This document shows, one piece after another, positions 10,363 to 20,474 of a stretch of DNA of 64,000 nt (the stretch's first letter is position 1; every line of letters starts with the position of its first letter). The stretch is from Pasteurellaceae bacterium Orientalotternb1 (GTDB lineage: Bacteria; Pseudomonadota; Gammaproteobacteria; Enterobacterales; Pasteurellaceae), in assembly GCA_011455275.1 (NCBI GenBank), contig CP015028.1, positions 966,911 through 1,030,910 of the forward strand. The letters run 5' to 3'. Both the position numbers and the translations under genes were made by a program. A model generated the notes under the pieces. That model had not been told where the DNA came from. It was given only the letters and a program-made list of their open reading frames with translations, and searched no databases.

Positions 10363-10386
10363 AGGCGGTAAAACCGCCTTTATTTT
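10363..10386 (+). terminator. Terminator after msrB
   Basis: Stem AGGCGGT (10363-10369) / ACCGCCT (10373-10379) then TTATTTTT. A USS follows (ACCGCTTGT 10409-10417) and runs into the hrpA stop codon. Confidence 0.8.
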
Positions 10387-10416
10387 TGCAAAATTTTAGT
10401 CAAATCTGACCGCTTG

Positions 10417-13400
10417 TTATTTCACTTCTCCAATCACATTCAAAATCCTTTTGTCCGAAATCGGATACTTTGTGCCGAGCTGTTGGGCGAATAAACTCAC
10501 TCGTAGCTCTTCAATCATATAGCGAATTTCCGCCACTTCATCGGAAATGGGTTTCGATTTTGGCAGTTTGGCGAGCAGTTGTTGGTAGGCTTGTTGCACC
10601 TGTTCTACCCGTAGCATTTTGGCTCGGTCGGTGTTGGTGTCCACGCCGAGTTTGTCAAGCCGTTTGTCGATAGCGGTCAGATAACGGTGTAAATCAGCAA
10701 GGCGAGTTGAACCCGTTTGCACCACAAAATGAGGATAAATCAAGCCGTTTAATTGGGCTTTGATGTCCGATAAAGCAAACGCCAGCGTGAAATCCATTTT
10801 GCCTTTCATTCGTTTGTTGATTTCAAATGCCAAGGTCAGAATTTTTTCCACTTGCAGGGCGATTTGCACGGTTTTATCGTTCAGATTTTCCCGCACAAAA
10901 TCCCGTAGGGCGTTGAATTTCTCTTCATTCCACACAATACCGCCAAACGCTTGCACCAACTCGTCCACCGCACAGGCTATACAGTCGTCAATCAGATCTA
11001 AAACTTTACCAAACGGGGCGAAATATAAGCCAAGTTTGGCTTTGTTCGGCAGCTTTTCGTGCAGATATTTAATCGGCGATGGCACGTTGAGCAAAATTAA
11101 ACGGCGAAGCCCCGCTTGCATTGCTTTGGCTTGTTCAAATTCCGTTTCAAATAGTTTGATACCCACCGATTCTTTTTCATCGACAATCGCAGGGAAGGCT
11201 TTGACGCTGAAATGGCGTTTCTTCTGCTCAAACACTGGTGGTAGATCGGCGAAATTCCACAAATGTACGCCCGATTGTTCGATGCCATCGTCTGCCACCG
11301 CAGAAAGCGTGCTTTGTACTTGATCTTTCAGGGCGAATTTCAGCTCGTCCAAATTGCCACTTTCGGCGATTTTTTCGCCTTTCTCGCCGATTACTCGGAA
11401 AGTCATTTTCAAGTGAGCAGGTAATTCCGCTAAATCCCACTGTTCAGGCTCAACTAACACGCCCGTCATTCGCCGCAATTCGTAGCTCAAGCTATCTAAC
11501 AACGGCTTGGCAAGGGGTTCAGCTTTAGCAAGAAATGCCTCGGCATAGTTTGGGGCAGGCACAAAATTACGGCGTAGAGCTTTGGGTAGCGATTTAATCA
11601 ACGCAATTACCAACTCGTGGCGAAGCCCTGGAATTTGCCAGTCAAAACCCTCTGGCTCAACTTGATTGAGCAACGGCAGTGGAATATGCACTGTCACGCC
11701 GTCCGCTTCTTTGCCGATTTCAAATTGGTAGCTCAATTTTAATTTCAGATCGCCTTGATACCAGAAATTCGGGAAATCTAACTCACTGACTTTATTGGCA
11801 TTTTCGTTGATCAAAAACGATTTTTCGAAATTGAGCAGTTCGGGATCTTTTTGGCTTGCCTGTTTCCACCAGCGGTCAAAATGTTTGCTCGATACCACCT
11901 CGGTGCCGATACGTTGGTCATAAAAATCGAACAAGACTTGTTCATCAACCAAAATATCACGACGGCGAGATTTATGTTCCAAATCTTCCACTTCTTTAAT
12001 TAAGCGATTGTTTTCTTTGAAGAATTTGTAATTGGCGTGCCATTCGCCTTCCACTAACGCTGAGCGGATAAAAATCTCACGGCAAGTTAGCGGTTCGATC
12101 TGGCTGAAATTTTGCAACCGATTAGCCACAATCGGTATGCCGTAGAGCGACACTTTTTCATACGCCATCACCGCCCCTTTGGACTTCGCCCAGTGCGGTT
12201 CGCTGTAACTGCTTTTGGTCAAATGTTGTGCCAATGGCTCGACCCATTCAGGTTCAATTTTCGCCACCATTCGCCCCCACAATTTGCTGGTTTCAACCAA
12301 CTCTGCCGCCATCACCCATTTCGGTTGTTTTTTGAAAAGCACAGAGTTCGGGAAAATCGCAAAATGGGCATTTCTCGCCCCGAGATACGACATTTTTTCG
12401 TTATCTTTCAAACCAATATGGGAAAGTAGCCCAGTGAGCAATGCAGTATGAATTTGCTGATAATTTGCATCTTGGCTGTTGATGTGTAACCCCATTTCCC
12501 GCACCGTCAAACGCAGTTGGTGGTAAATATCCTGCCATTCCCGCACCCGCAAATAATTCAGAAAATCCTTTTGGCACAAACGGCGGAACTGGTTTTTGGT
12601 CAGTTCTTTTTGTTGGATTTGAATGAATTGCCACAAATTGACGAACGCTAAGAAATCGGAATCTTTATCGGCAAAACGGCGATGTTTATCGTCTGCGGAC
12701 TGCTGTTTTTCCTGCGGGCGTTCCCGTGGATCTTGAATGGAAAGAGCAGAAACGATCATCATCACTTCGTGCAACGATCCATTTTTCGCCGCCTCAATCA
12801 CCATTCGACCTAAACGGGGATCGACGGGCAATTGGGCGAGTTGGCGACCGATTGCGGTTAATTCCCACGAATTCCCTATTCTGTCCCCTTTTGCGGAGGG
12901 AGAGGGCGGATTTGCAAAATTTTCCTCGGATCTGACCGCTTGTTTGCCCCCTTCGGTTTCGCTTCGCTCAACCACTTCCCCCGCAAGCGGGGGCAGAGTT
13001 TTTTTCGAGCGAGGGCGGATTGCTTGCAATTCGTCTAATAACTTTATCCCATCTTGAATATGTTTATGGTCTGGGGCATCAACGAATGGAAACGCCGCAA
13101 TATCGCTCAAGCCGAGGGCAGTCATTTGTAAAATCACCGAAGCGAGATTAGTTCGCAAAATTTCAGGATCGGTAAATTCAGGACGGCTGTTGAAATCCGC
13201 TTCCGAATACAAGCGGATACAAATCCCTTCTGAAATTCGCCCGCAACGCCCTTTCCGCTGATTGGCGGAAGCCTGGGAAATCGGCTCAATCGGCAAGCGT
13301 TGCACTTTGGTGCGGTAGCTATAACGGGAAATGCGAGCCGTCCCCGTGTCGATCACATATTTGATATTGGGAATGGTGAGCGAGGTTTCCGCCACGTTGG

Positions 13401-14460
13401 TCGCCAAAATAATGCGGTTCAGATTACTCGGGTTGAAAATTCGCTGCTGTTCGGCGGCAGACAAACGGGCGTAAAGGGGCAAAATTTCCGTGTGGCGAAG
13501 CTCGGCTTTTTCGAGAGCGTCTGCCGTATCCCGAATTTCCCGCTCACCATTCATAAAAATCAAAATATCGCCACGCCCTTCCGCCTGCAGTTCATCAACG
13601 GCATTTAAAATCCCTTGCAGTTGGTCTTGATCCTCTTCTTCGATAATCGGGCGATAACGCACTTCCACAGGGAAAGTCCGCCCTGAAACTTCGATAATCG
13701 GGGCATTGTTGAAATGTTTGGAAAAACGTTCCACATCAATGGTTGCAGAGGTGATAATCACCTTCAAATCGGGGCGTTTAGGCAAAATTTGTTTGAGATA
13801 GCCCAAAATGAAATCGTTGTTGAGACTGCGTTCGTGGGCTTCGTCAATGATGAGCGTGTCGTACTGATTAAGATAGCGGTCGCTTTGAATTTCGGCGAGC
13901 AAAATCCCGTCTGTCATCAGTTTCACCAAAGTGTTATCACTGACTTGATCGTTAAAACGGACTTTGTAACCAATGGTTGAACCCAGTTCCGATTTCAGCT
14001 CTTCGGCAATGCGAGTGGCAACGGAACGAGCCGCAATTCGGCGGGGTTGGGTATGCCCAATCAAGCCTTTCACCCCACGCCCGAGTTCCAAACACATTTT
14101 TGGCAATTGTGTCGTTTTGCCCGAACCCGTTTCCCCTGCAATCACCACCACTTGATTTTCGGCAATCAATTTCAAAATTTCATCACGGCGTGCAGAAACA
14201 GGCAAATCGGGATAGTCAATCGCAAGGCTTTGCAGCTGTTGCTGACGAGCCGTAAAACGAGCTTGGCTAGCGGTCAGATCCGCCTGAATTCCTGCAACAA
14301 CGGCCTGACGAGCGGTGTCATTTTTCACATTCGATAAACCACGAATGCGGCTTGCCAAACGGCGACTGTCCGCAATGGTCGTATTCTGCAACTGTGCCAT
14401 TAACGCTTTTTGATCCGCCGCAAGCGGTCGGTTTTGAGGATTTTTTTGCAAATTTTTCAT
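10417..14460 (-). CDS. hrpA: ATP-dependent RNA helicase HrpA (DEAH box) with in-frame repeat insertion
   Basis: 1347 residues against about 1300 in E. coli. Motifs: GETGSGKTTQLPK near 108, DEAH near 210, SAT in motif III, QRKGRCGR in motif VI, then winged-helix/ratchet, OB and long HrpA-specific C terminus. Between DELQAI and the conserved LTAIGRQL (residues about 480-535) there are roughly 42 extra residues (TLPPLAGEVVERSETEGG then QAVRSEENFAN), coded exactly by palindromic element A copy 2 (12878-12998). The N-terminal codons also contain a USS-like stretch, so Met21 (MAQLQNTT) could be the ancestral start. DUF441 stop and hrpA ATG share one base (TAATG), suggesting coupling. Confidence 0.95.
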   Translation of the reverse strand: MKNLQKNPQNRPLAADQKALMAQLQNTTIADSRRLASRIRGLSNVKNDTARQAVVAGIQADLTASQARFTARQQQLQSLAIDYPDLPVSARRDEILKLIAENQVVVIAGETGSGKTTQLPKMCLELGRGVKGLIGHTQPRRIAARSVATRIAEELKSELGSTIGYKVRFNDQVSDNTLVKLMTDGILLAEIQSDRYLNQYDTLIIDEAHERSLNNDFILGYLKQILPKRPDLKVIITSATIDVERFSKHFNNAPIIEVSGRTFPVEVRYRPIIEEEDQDQLQGILNAVDELQAEGRGDILIFMNGEREIRDTADALEKAELRHTEILPLYARLSAAEQQRIFNPSNLNRIILATNVAETSLTIPNIKYVIDTGTARISRYSYRTKVQRLPIEPISQASANQRKGRCGRISEGICIRLYSEADFNSRPEFTDPEILRTNLASVILQMTALGLSDIAAFPFVDAPDHKHIQDGIKLLDELQAIRPRSKKTLPPLAGEVVERSETEGGKQAVRSEENFANPPSPSAKGDRIGNSWELTAIGRQLAQLPVDPRLGRMVIEAAKNGSLHEVMMIVSALSIQDPRERPQEKQQSADDKHRRFADKDSDFLAFVNLWQFIQIQQKELTKNQFRRLCQKDFLNYLRVREWQDIYHQLRLTVREMGLHINSQDANYQQIHTALLTGLLSHIGLKDNEKMSYLGARNAHFAIFPNSVLFKKQPKWVMAAELVETSKLWGRMVAKIEPEWVEPLAQHLTKSSYSEPHWAKSKGAVMAYEKVSLYGIPIVANRLQNFSQIEPLTCREIFIRSALVEGEWHANYKFFKENNRLIKEVEDLEHKSRRRDILVDEQVLFDFYDQRIGTEVVSSKHFDRWWKQASQKDPELLNFEKSFLINENANKVSELDFPNFWYQGDLKLKLSYQFEIGKEADGVTVHIPLPLLNQVEPEGFDWQIPGLRHELVIALIKSLPKALRRNFVPAPNYAEAFLAKAEPLAKPLLDSLSYELRRMTGVLVEPEQWDLAELPAHLKMTFRVIGEKGEKIAESGNLDELKFALKDQVQSTLSAVADDGIEQSGVHLWNFADLPPVFEQKKRHFSVKAFPAIVDEKESVGIKLFETEFEQAKAMQAGLRRLILLNVPSPIKYLHEKLPNKAKLGLYFAPFGKVLDLIDDCIACAVDELVQAFGGIVWNEEKFNALRDFVRENLNDKTVQIALQVEKILTLAFEINKRMKGKMDFTLAFALSDIKAQLNGLIYPHFVVQTGSTRLADLHRYLTAIDKRLDKLGVDTNTDRAKMLRVEQVQQAYQQLLAKLPKSKPISDEVAEIRYMIEELRVSLFAQQLGTKYPISDKRILNVIGEVK
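12878..12998 (-). repeat. Palindromic element A, copy 2, inserted in hrpA
   Basis: On the minus strand it starts ACTCTGCCCCCGCTTGCGGG, continues through GGAAGTGGTTGAGCGAAGCG and a USS (ACCGCTTGT as read on + near 12937-12945, with TTTGCAAAATTTTCC) and ends in GGGGACAGAAT. The half with GAGCGAAGCGAAACCGAAGG matches copy 3 (37552-37696) nearly base for base. It keeps the hrpA frame open. Confidence 0.88.
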
Positions 14461-14912
14461 TAACTTCTTCCTACCACTAACGACAAAATTCCTGCTGCAA
14501 TTAACGGGCCAACGGGGACACCTTTAAAGAAAGCAACGCCAAAAATCGTGCCGATAAGCAAACCTGTCACCAAAACAGGCTGATTTGACATCAAACTCAC
14601 CCCACGCCCTCCGAGCCACGCTACTGCGATACCTGCGATCACGGCGAGTAACATTTTCCAATTCACAAAAGCGGTGAGATCTGGCATAACAATTCGCCCT
14701 GATACCAGTGGGCTAAGTACGCCAATGGTGAGAATAATAATCCCGATTTTTAAGCCGTATTTATCGACCCAAGGTAAATAGTGTGAGAGCAGGGTTTGCT
14801 GCATAATCAGCAAAACGGCAGCGGAAATGGTAACAGCACTGTTTTGGCTGAAAATACCGAGCAGAATCAGTACAACAAGCAGCAGAGCGATAGCGTTGAA
14901 TTGTAAGGACAT
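14460..14912 (-). CDS. DUF441/UPF0756 membrane protein (YeaL-like)
   Basis: 150 residues if started at Met14 of the longest frame ([11 protein letters not shown]), which matches the family length; the extra upstream codons ([13 protein letters not shown]) are unlikely. About four hydrophobic segments (residues 4-22, 40-65, 78-97, 110-145) with Gly-rich turns ([26 protein letters not shown]). Inner-membrane protein of unknown function. Translationally coupled to hrpA by a one-base overlap. Confidence 0.82.
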   Translation of the reverse strand: MSLQFNAIALLLVVLILLGIFSQNSAVTISAAVLLIMQQTLLSHYLPWVDKYGLKIGIIILTIGVLSPLVSGRIVMPDLTAFVNWKMLLAVIAGIAVAWLGGRGVSLMSNQPVLVTGLLIGTIFGVAFFKGVPVGPLIAAGILSLVVGRS

Positions 14913-14974
14913 TTTGTATCTTGAAAGCGAAAATCCCTTACTTGCAAGCAAGTAAGGGAAGGGGAAAATTTCGA

Positions 14975-15289
14975 TTAGTTGATAAATTTGATGATGGTCA
15001 TTAAGAAACCGATACCTGCCATCATTAAGCCGACCATCTTATACATCATCGTATTGAATGTGTCGGTCATTCGGGCTTCCATCTGTGAGAGCTTCGTATC
15101 AAACTTAGCTTCTAGCTGGGTCATACGCAATTCAAAATCAGTTTTGGTCATTAAATGGCGTTGGCTTTGATCGAGTGCATCGTCCAACGCATCGGCAAAG
15201 GCTTCAGCCACTTTGGGCGGCTGGTTGGCTTCTTGCAGTTTTTTGACAAAACATAATTTATCAAATCGAATGTTCATAACCGTTTCCAT
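14975..15289 (-). CDS. Small coiled-coil protein with C-terminal membrane anchor (DUF1640-like)
   Basis: 104 residues starting behind AAGGGGAAATTT. The first half ([32 protein letters not shown]) resembles the DUF1640/CCDC90-like pattern; residues about 45-80 form a heptad-like coiled coil ([18 protein letters not shown]); the end is a hydrophobic anchor ([18 protein letters not shown]). Function unknown. It lies between grpE and the DUF441 gene in the same orientation. An internal Met at residue 5 is an alternative start. Confidence 0.7.
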   Translation of the reverse strand: METVMNIRFDKLCFVKKLQEANQPPKVAEAFADALDDALDQSQRHLMTKTDFELRMTQLEAKFDTKLSQMEARMTDTFNTMMYKMVGLMMAGIGFLMTIIKFIN

Positions 15290-15381
15290 AAATTTCCCCT
15301 TTTATTCAATGCTGAGAAAATGTCGCACTGGTTTTCAGGGAAAATGGGGGAAATTTTGTGATCTGTGTCGAAAAATTGAAA

Positions 15382-15975
15382 CTAACTCGCCACCATCACC
15401 ATTGCTGGGCGAATCACACGCCCGTGCAAAGTATAGCCTTTTTGCAGAACGGTGCTGATGTGATTTGGCTCAATACCTTCGGCAGGTTGCATTGAAATGG
15501 CTTCGTGCACTTCTGGATTGAACGCCTCGCCAATTATGCCAACGGCTTCCACGCCAAAGTTCGTTAAGGTTGAAACCAAGCCTTTGTGGGTCAGTTCCAC
15601 TCCTTCGGCAAGGGCTTTCACGCTTTCATCCGCCCCTTCAAGGGCTTGTAAGCCCCGTTCAAGGTTATCAACTACGGTAAGTAACTCTTTCGAGAATTTT
15701 TCCAAGGCGAATTTGTGGGCTTTTTCAACATCTTGCTCGGTGCGGCGGCGGATGTTTTCGATTTCCGCACGGGCACGCAGGGCGATTTCTTGCTCACGTT
15801 TATTGGCTTCTGCGATGTATTCTTCCAACTCTTGCACGCGAGCGATCGCTTCTGCAAGCGGGTCGTTCTCTTCATTTTTTTGCAAATCGGCTTCAGGGGC
15901 GGTTTGCTCAACGGTTTCTTGTTCAGTTTCTGGGGTGATTTCTTGTTCTAATTCTTTTTCGGTTTGGTTGGTCAT
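15382..15975 (-). CDS. grpE: GrpE, nucleotide exchange factor for DnaK
   Basis: 197 residues. The first 45 residues are a Glu/Gln-rich tail ([19 protein letters not shown]), then a long helix (about 45-110) with [20 protein letters not shown], and the C-terminal beta domain with [10 protein letters not shown] and [20 protein letters not shown], the GrpE signature. It releases ADP from DnaK during protein folding. A candidate heat-shock promoter lies upstream at 16057-16078, with a USS between it and the gene. Confidence 0.96.
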   Translation of the reverse strand: MTNQTEKELEQEITPETEQETVEQTAPEADLQKNEENDPLAEAIARVQELEEYIAEANKREQEIALRARAEIENIRRRTEQDVEKAHKFALEKFSKELLTVVDNLERGLQALEGADESVKALAEGVELTHKGLVSTLTNFGVEAVGIIGEAFNPEVHEAISMQPAEGIEPNHISTVLQKGYTLHGRVIRPAMVMVAS

Positions 15976-16056
15976 TGTAAATCCTTAAAATTGCAAAATT
16001 TTGAGCTAATCTGACCGCTTGTTGCCGTCAGAAATTTTGAATAGGCATTAATATAA

Positions 16057-16078
16057 CGACAAATTAGGCGATTTCAAG
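16057..16078 (-). promoter_or_regulatory. Candidate sigma-32 promoter for grpE
   Basis: On the minus strand CTTGAAA (16078-16072) is a perfect sigma-32 -35; 13 bases later CGTTATAT is a partial match to the -10 consensus CCCCATnT. It is about 100 bases upstream of the grpE start, and heat-shock control of grpE is known in gammaproteobacteria. The -10 is weak, so this is an inference. Confidence 0.4.
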
Positions 16079-16175
16079 GCATAAATCATTATTTTCGGGG
16101 GAAATCTATTTTCTATCTTGAGTTTTCGCTATAATCACGAGCAATTTTTTCTCAAATTTTAAGAAGGATAATTTT

Positions 16176-17945
16176 ATGATGCGTTCTCACTATTGCGGGG
16201 CTTTAAACCGCACACACGTTGGGCAACAGGTAACGTTGAGTGGTTGGGTTCACCGTGTGCGTAACCTAGGTCGTTTTATTTTTATGCAAATTCGAGATCG
16301 AGAAGGCATTGTGCAAGTGTTCTTTGATGAGAAAGATGAAGTGCTGTTCAAACAAGCCTCAGCCCTGCGTAATGAAGCCTGTGTGCAGATTAAAGGCGAA
16401 GTGATTGCCCGTGATGATTCGCAAATCAACAAAGAAATGGCAACGGGCGAAATTGAAGTATTAGTCAAAGAGCTGTTCGTTTATAACAATGCCGAAGTTC
16501 TACCACTCGATTTCAACCAAAACAACACCGAAGAACAGCGTTTGAAATATCGCTATTTAGATTTACGCCGTCCTGAAATGGCAGAACGTCTGAAAACCCG
16601 TGCTAAAATCACCAGTTTTGTTCGCCGTTATATGGACGACAACGGTTTCTTGGATATTGAAACACCAATGCTCACCAAGGCGACCCCTGAAGGGGCGAGA
16701 GACTATCTCGTGCCAAGCCGTGTGCATAAAGGCAAATTCTATGCTCTGCCACAATCACCGCAGTTGTTCAAACAGTTGCTGATGATGTCGGGTTTTGACC
16801 GTTATTATCAAATCGTCAAATGTTTCCGTGATGAAGATTTGCGTGCCGATCGTCAGCCTGAATTTACCCAAATCGATGTGGAAACGACCTTTATGACCGC
16901 CCCTGAAGTGCGTGCAATGATGGAAAAAATGATCCGTGGTCTTTGGTTGGATCGTTTAAATGTCGATTTAGGCGAATTCCCTCAAATGACGTTTGCGGAA
17001 GCAATGCGTCGTTTTGGTTCAGACAAACCCGATTTGCGTAACCCGTTGGAATTAGTCGATGTGGCGGATCTGCTCAAAGAGGTCGAATTTAAAGTGTTCA
17101 ACGAGCCAGCCAATAACCCTGAAGGGCGTGTGGCGGTGCTTCGTGTGCCAAATGGGGCAGAATTAACCCGTAAACAGATCGATGAATATACCCAATTTGT
17201 CGGCATTTACGGGGCGAAAGGGCTAGCGTGGGCGAAAGTGAATGACATAAATGCAGGCTTAGAAGGTTTACAAAGCCCAATCGCTAAATTCTTAAATGAA
17301 GAGATTGTTAAAGCTCTATTGGCTCGAGTGAATGCTCAAAATGGCGACATTATCTTCTTCGGTGCGGACAATGAAAAAGTCGTTACTGATGCAATGGGGG
17401 CACTACGTTTGAAAGTGGGGCGTGATTTAGGTTTAACCGACTTAAATGCGTGGAAACCGCTTTGGGTAGTCGATTTCCCAATGTTTGAAAAAGATGATGA
17501 GGGGAACTGGTCTGCAATGCACCACCCATTCACCGCACCAAAAGATCTGAACCCTGAAGAGCTCAAAGCCGATCCAAAAGGTGCGGTTGCCAATGCGTAT
17601 GATATGGTCATCAACGGCTACGAAGTGGGCGGCGGCTCGGTGCGGATTTTCGACCCGAAAATGCAACAAACAGTGTTCGGCATTTTAGGCATTAACGAAG
17701 AAGAACAACGTGAAAAATTCGGCTTCTTATTAGATGCGTTAAAATTCGGCACGCCACCGCACGCAGGATTGGCTTTCGGTTTAGACCGCTTGACGATGTT
17801 GATTACAGGCACGGAAAATATTCGTGATGTGATTGCCTTCCCGAAAACGACCGCAGCCGCTTGCTTAATGACCGATGCCCCAAGTTTTGGTAACCCAAAA
17901 GCCTTGGCGGAATTGGCGATTAAGACAACGCTGGAAGCCGAGTAA
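16176..17945 (+). CDS. aspS: Aspartyl-tRNA synthetase
   Basis: 589 residues (E. coli about 590). N-terminal OB anticodon domain ([25 protein letters not shown]), class II core with motif 2 ([21 protein letters not shown] near 215), the bacterial GAD insertion, and motif 3 ([15 protein letters not shown] near 535). Two consecutive ATG codons; the second (16179) aligns better with the family start. TATAAT at 16130-16135 is a possible -10. Followed by a terminator and nudB, the enteric gene order aspS-nudB-yebC-ruvC. Confidence 0.97.
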   Translation: MMRSHYCGALNRTHVGQQVTLSGWVHRVRNLGRFIFMQIRDREGIVQVFFDEKDEVLFKQASALRNEACVQIKGEVIARDDSQINKEMATGEIEVLVKELFVYNNAEVLPLDFNQNNTEEQRLKYRYLDLRRPEMAERLKTRAKITSFVRRYMDDNGFLDIETPMLTKATPEGARDYLVPSRVHKGKFYALPQSPQLFKQLLMMSGFDRYYQIVKCFRDEDLRADRQPEFTQIDVETTFMTAPEVRAMMEKMIRGLWLDRLNVDLGEFPQMTFAEAMRRFGSDKPDLRNPLELVDVADLLKEVEFKVFNEPANNPEGRVAVLRVPNGAELTRKQIDEYTQFVGIYGAKGLAWAKVNDINAGLEGLQSPIAKFLNEEIVKALLARVNAQNGDIIFFGADNEKVVTDAMGALRLKVGRDLGLTDLNAWKPLWVVDFPMFEKDDEGNWSAMHHPFTAPKDLNPEELKADPKGAVANAYDMVINGYEVGGGSVRIFDPKMQQTVFGILGINEEEQREKFGFLLDALKFGTPPHAGLAFGLDRLTMLITGTENIRDVIAFPKTTAAACLMTDAPSFGNPKALAELAIKTTLEAE

Positions 17946-17952
17946 TCAATGG

Positions 17953-17980
17953 AAATGCCCCAAATTTTGGGGCATTTTGG
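17953..17980 (+). terminator. Terminator after aspS
   Basis: Near-perfect dyad AAATGCCCCAAA (17953-17964) / TTTGGGGCATTT (17966-17977) followed by TGGTTTT. Confidence 0.8.
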
Positions 17981-18017
17981 TTTTAGCTAGTGGTGAGATC
18001 CACCTAATTTTTTGCAA

Positions 18018-18467
18018 ATGAAGTACAAAAATCCCCATTCTGTTCTTGTTGTTGTTTACGCCCAAAACACGGGGCGGATTTTGATGTTACAACGCCAAGA
18101 CGATCCTGAATTTTGGCAGTCGGTTACAGGCACAATTGAGATGGGGGAAACGCCTGAACAGACGGCGATTCGAGAAGTGGCGGAAGAGATCGGGGTGCAG
18201 ATTTTGGCGAAAAAGTTACCGCTAACCGATTGCCAACATTACGTAGAATTTGAAATTTTCCCGCAATTCCGCTATAAATACGCCCCTGAAATTACGCATT
18301 GCACGGAACATTGGTTCTTATTGGCTCTGTCCGATGAAATTGAACCAAGGCTCACGGAACATTTGGCGTATCAATGGCTTTCCCCACAGGATGCTATTTT
18401 GCTCACCAAATCGCCGAATAATGCTCAAGCAATTCAGCTGTATTTAATCAATCTGAATAAAAAATAG
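18018..18467 (+). CDS. nudB: Dihydroneopterin triphosphate diphosphatase (Nudix)
   Basis: 149 residues from ATG 18018 (an in-frame TTG six bases upstream is less likely). The Nudix box GTIEMGETPEQTAIREVAEEIGV is complete. Matches NudB (NtpA) of folate synthesis, with the family's N terminus KYKNPHSVLVVVYA and C-terminal W-LSPQDA. Removes pyrophosphate from dihydroneopterin triphosphate. Lies between aspS and yebC as in E. coli. Confidence 0.9.
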   Translation: MKYKNPHSVLVVVYAQNTGRILMLQRQDDPEFWQSVTGTIEMGETPEQTAIREVAEEIGVQILAKKLPLTDCQHYVEFEIFPQFRYKYAPEITHCTEHWFLLALSDEIEPRLTEHLAYQWLSPQDAILLTKSPNNAQAIQLYLINLNKK

Positions 18468-18526
18468 CCAAATTCGCTGTTTTTTATGATCCAATATGAA
18501 CTTTAAATAAAAATAGGAAACTAACG

Positions 18527-19267
18527 ATGGCAGGTCATAGTAAGTGGGCTAACATTAAGCACCGCAAAGCCGCACAAGATGCTCAACGGGGCAAAATTTT
18601 TACCAAATTAATTCGTGAATTAGTTACCGCTGCAAAATTAGGTGGGGGGGATGTCAGTTCAAACCCACGTTTGCGTGCAGCGGTGGATAAAGCATTATCC
18701 AGCAATATGACACGAGACACCATTAACCGTGCGATTGACCGTGGAGTGGGTGGCGGTGATGACACCAATATGGAAACCAAAGTCTACGAAGGCTACGGGC
18801 CAGGTGGCACGGCGGTGATGGTGGAATGTTTGAGCGACAACGCTAACCGTACGATTTCACAAGTTCGCCCAAGTTTCACCAAATGTGGTGGAAATTTAGG
18901 GACGGAAGGTTCGGTTGGTTATCTATTCAGCAAAAAAGGGCTAATTTTAATCAGCAATGCCGATGAAGATAGCTTAATGGAAGCGGCAATCGAAGCGGGA
19001 GCGGACGATGTTCAACCGCAAGAAGATGGCAGCTTTGAAATTTACACGGCTTGGGAAGACCTAGGCAATGTGCGTGATGGCATTGAGAAGGCAGGATTTA
19101 AAATTGAATCGGCTGAAGTTACAATGATTCCATCAACAACGGTAGATTTAGATGCAGAAACGGCACCTAAATTATTGAAACTGATTGATATGTTGGAAGA
19201 CTGCGATGATGTTCAAAACGTCTATCACAACGGTCAAATCAGTGATGAAGTGGCAGCACTACTTTAA
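18527..19267 (+). CDS. yebC: YebC/TACO1-family regulatory protein
   Basis: 246 residues, starting with the invariant [21 protein letters not shown]. The middle has the family's [19 protein letters not shown]. YebC proteins bind DNA and, in more recent work, help ribosomes through proline stretches; both have been proposed. Located between nudB and a lipoprotein gene, upstream of ruvC. Confidence 0.95.
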   Translation: MAGHSKWANIKHRKAAQDAQRGKIFTKLIRELVTAAKLGGGDVSSNPRLRAAVDKALSSNMTRDTINRAIDRGVGGGDDTNMETKVYEGYGPGGTAVMVECLSDNANRTISQVRPSFTKCGGNLGTEGSVGYLFSKKGLILISNADEDSLMEAAIEAGADDVQPQEDGSFEIYTAWEDLGNVRDGIEKAGFKIESAEVTMIPSTTVDLDAETAPKLLKLIDMLEDCDDVQNVYHNGQISDEVAALL

Positions 19268-19306
19268 TTGTAGTCTGCTTTAATGTTAAAAAATAAGGAG
19301 ACCGAA

Positions 19307-19786
19307 ATGAAATTAGTTAAATTTGTACCTGCAATAGCTGCAACTTTTGTATTAGCTGCTTGTTCAACCACAAATGATATGCCTCAACCTGCGAAAGAAA
19401 TGCCAATGGCTACAACTGAAACTGTCGGCAATGGCGTTCAAGTGTCTAATCAAGCTGTTATGACAAAAACAAAATCTGTTGCATACAAATGTAATAGCGG
19501 TCAAGTCGTTGTTGCTTACGCTTTCCAAGATAACGATGCGAAAAGTGCTAATGTTCGTTTAGGAAAAGGAAAACCTGAAATTCACGGTTTCCTTATTAGC
19601 CCAGAATGGAGCCAGAAAGTAGATTCGCCAGTGTTTACCTCAGGTGACTATGTATTAACTTCAGATAAGGGTTTAACCTTTGATACTGCCACGAAAACAG
19701 ATTTAGTGATGGTAACAAAAGGCGATCAAATCTTAGCGAAGAACTGTAAAATTAATAAAACAGCAACGAAATTATTGAATAAATAA
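19307..19786 (+). CDS. Small lipoprotein, possibly MliC/lysozyme-inhibitor-like
   Basis: 159 residues from ATG 19307, chosen because AAGGAG lies 7 bases upstream and it starts the signal peptide MKLVKFVPAIAATFVLAAC (lipobox LAAC). After a Met/Pro-rich spacer comes a compact domain with two Cys only: YKC (near residue 64) and KNC near the end, with a beta-rich body between. The YxC...NC pattern and size resemble the MliC family of membrane-bound lysozyme inhibitors or the neisserial adhesin-complex protein; identity is too weak to be sure. Inserted between yebC and ruvC, which are adjacent in enterics. An inverted USS pair follows. Confidence 0.6.
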   Translation: MKLVKFVPAIAATFVLAACSTTNDMPQPAKEMPMATTETVGNGVQVSNQAVMTKTKSVAYKCNSGQVVVAYAFQDNDAKSANVRLGKGKPEIHGFLISPEWSQKVDSPVFTSGDYVLTSDKGLTFDTATKTDLVMVTKGDQILAKNCKINKTATKLLNK

Positions 19787-19800
19787 TCGGTTTTAAACGA

Positions 19801-19844
19801 CAAGCGGTCAGATTAGTAAAAAATTTTGCGAATCTGACCGCTTG
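19801..19844. terminator. Inverted USS pair terminator before ruvC
   Basis: CAAGCGGTCAGATT (19801-19814) pairs perfectly with AATCTGACCGCTTG (19831-19844), followed by CTTTTGG. Likely ends the lipoprotein transcript; ruvC starts 15 bases later. Confidence 0.7.
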
Positions 19845-19858
19845 CTTTTGGAAAGAAG

Positions 19859-20437
19859 ATGGCAATTATTTTAGGCATTGACCCAGGTTCTCGGGTCACA
19901 GGCTACGGTGTAATCCGTCAAACAGGGCGACATTTGGAATATCTCGGCAGCGGGGCAATTCGTACTTCCGTTGAGGATTTACCAACACGTCTCAAACGCA
20001 TTTACGCAGGTGTCACGGAAATCATCACCCAATTTCAGCCTGATATGTTCGCCATTGAGCAAGTATTTATGGCAAAAAATGCCGATTCTGCCTTAAAGCT
20101 TGGGCAAGCTCGTGGTACAGCGATAGTGGCAGCGGTCAATCAGGATTTACCCGTATTTGAATATGCCGCTCGTTTGGTGAAACAAACCGTCGTTGGGATC
20201 GGCTCTGCGGATAAAATTCAAGTACAGGAGATGGTCACCCGCATTTTACAGCTTTCTTCCAAACCCCAAGCCGATGCTGCAGATGCTCTCGCCATCGCAA
20301 TTACTCATGCACATTCGATTCAACATTCGCTAACGGTCGCTAAACAAAGCTCACAAGCCGTTAGTAGCGAAAAAGAACAGATTTTAGCTTTAATGAAAAC
20401 CCGATACAGTCGTGGGCGTTTTCGATTGAAAGGGTAA
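19859..20437 (+). CDS. ruvC: Holliday junction resolvase RuvC
   Basis: 192 residues (family 160-190). Catalytic acids are visible in [16 protein letters not shown] (Asp7), [11 protein letters not shown] (Glu), and [15 protein letters not shown] (two Asp). Resolves Holliday junctions with RuvAB. The C-terminal tail after AITHAHS (about 35 residues, basic end [11 protein letters not shown]) is a little longer than in E. coli. ruvA/ruvB are not directly downstream; a minus-strand gene follows. Confidence 0.95.
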   Translation: MAIILGIDPGSRVTGYGVIRQTGRHLEYLGSGAIRTSVEDLPTRLKRIYAGVTEIITQFQPDMFAIEQVFMAKNADSALKLGQARGTAIVAAVNQDLPVFEYAARLVKQTVVGIGSADKIQVQEMVTRILQLSSKPQADAADALAIAITHAHSIQHSLTVAKQSSQAVSSEKEQILALMKTRYSRGRFRLKG

Positions 20438-20474
20438 AATTTGCAAAAAATTCCTCGGATCTGACCGCTTGTTG

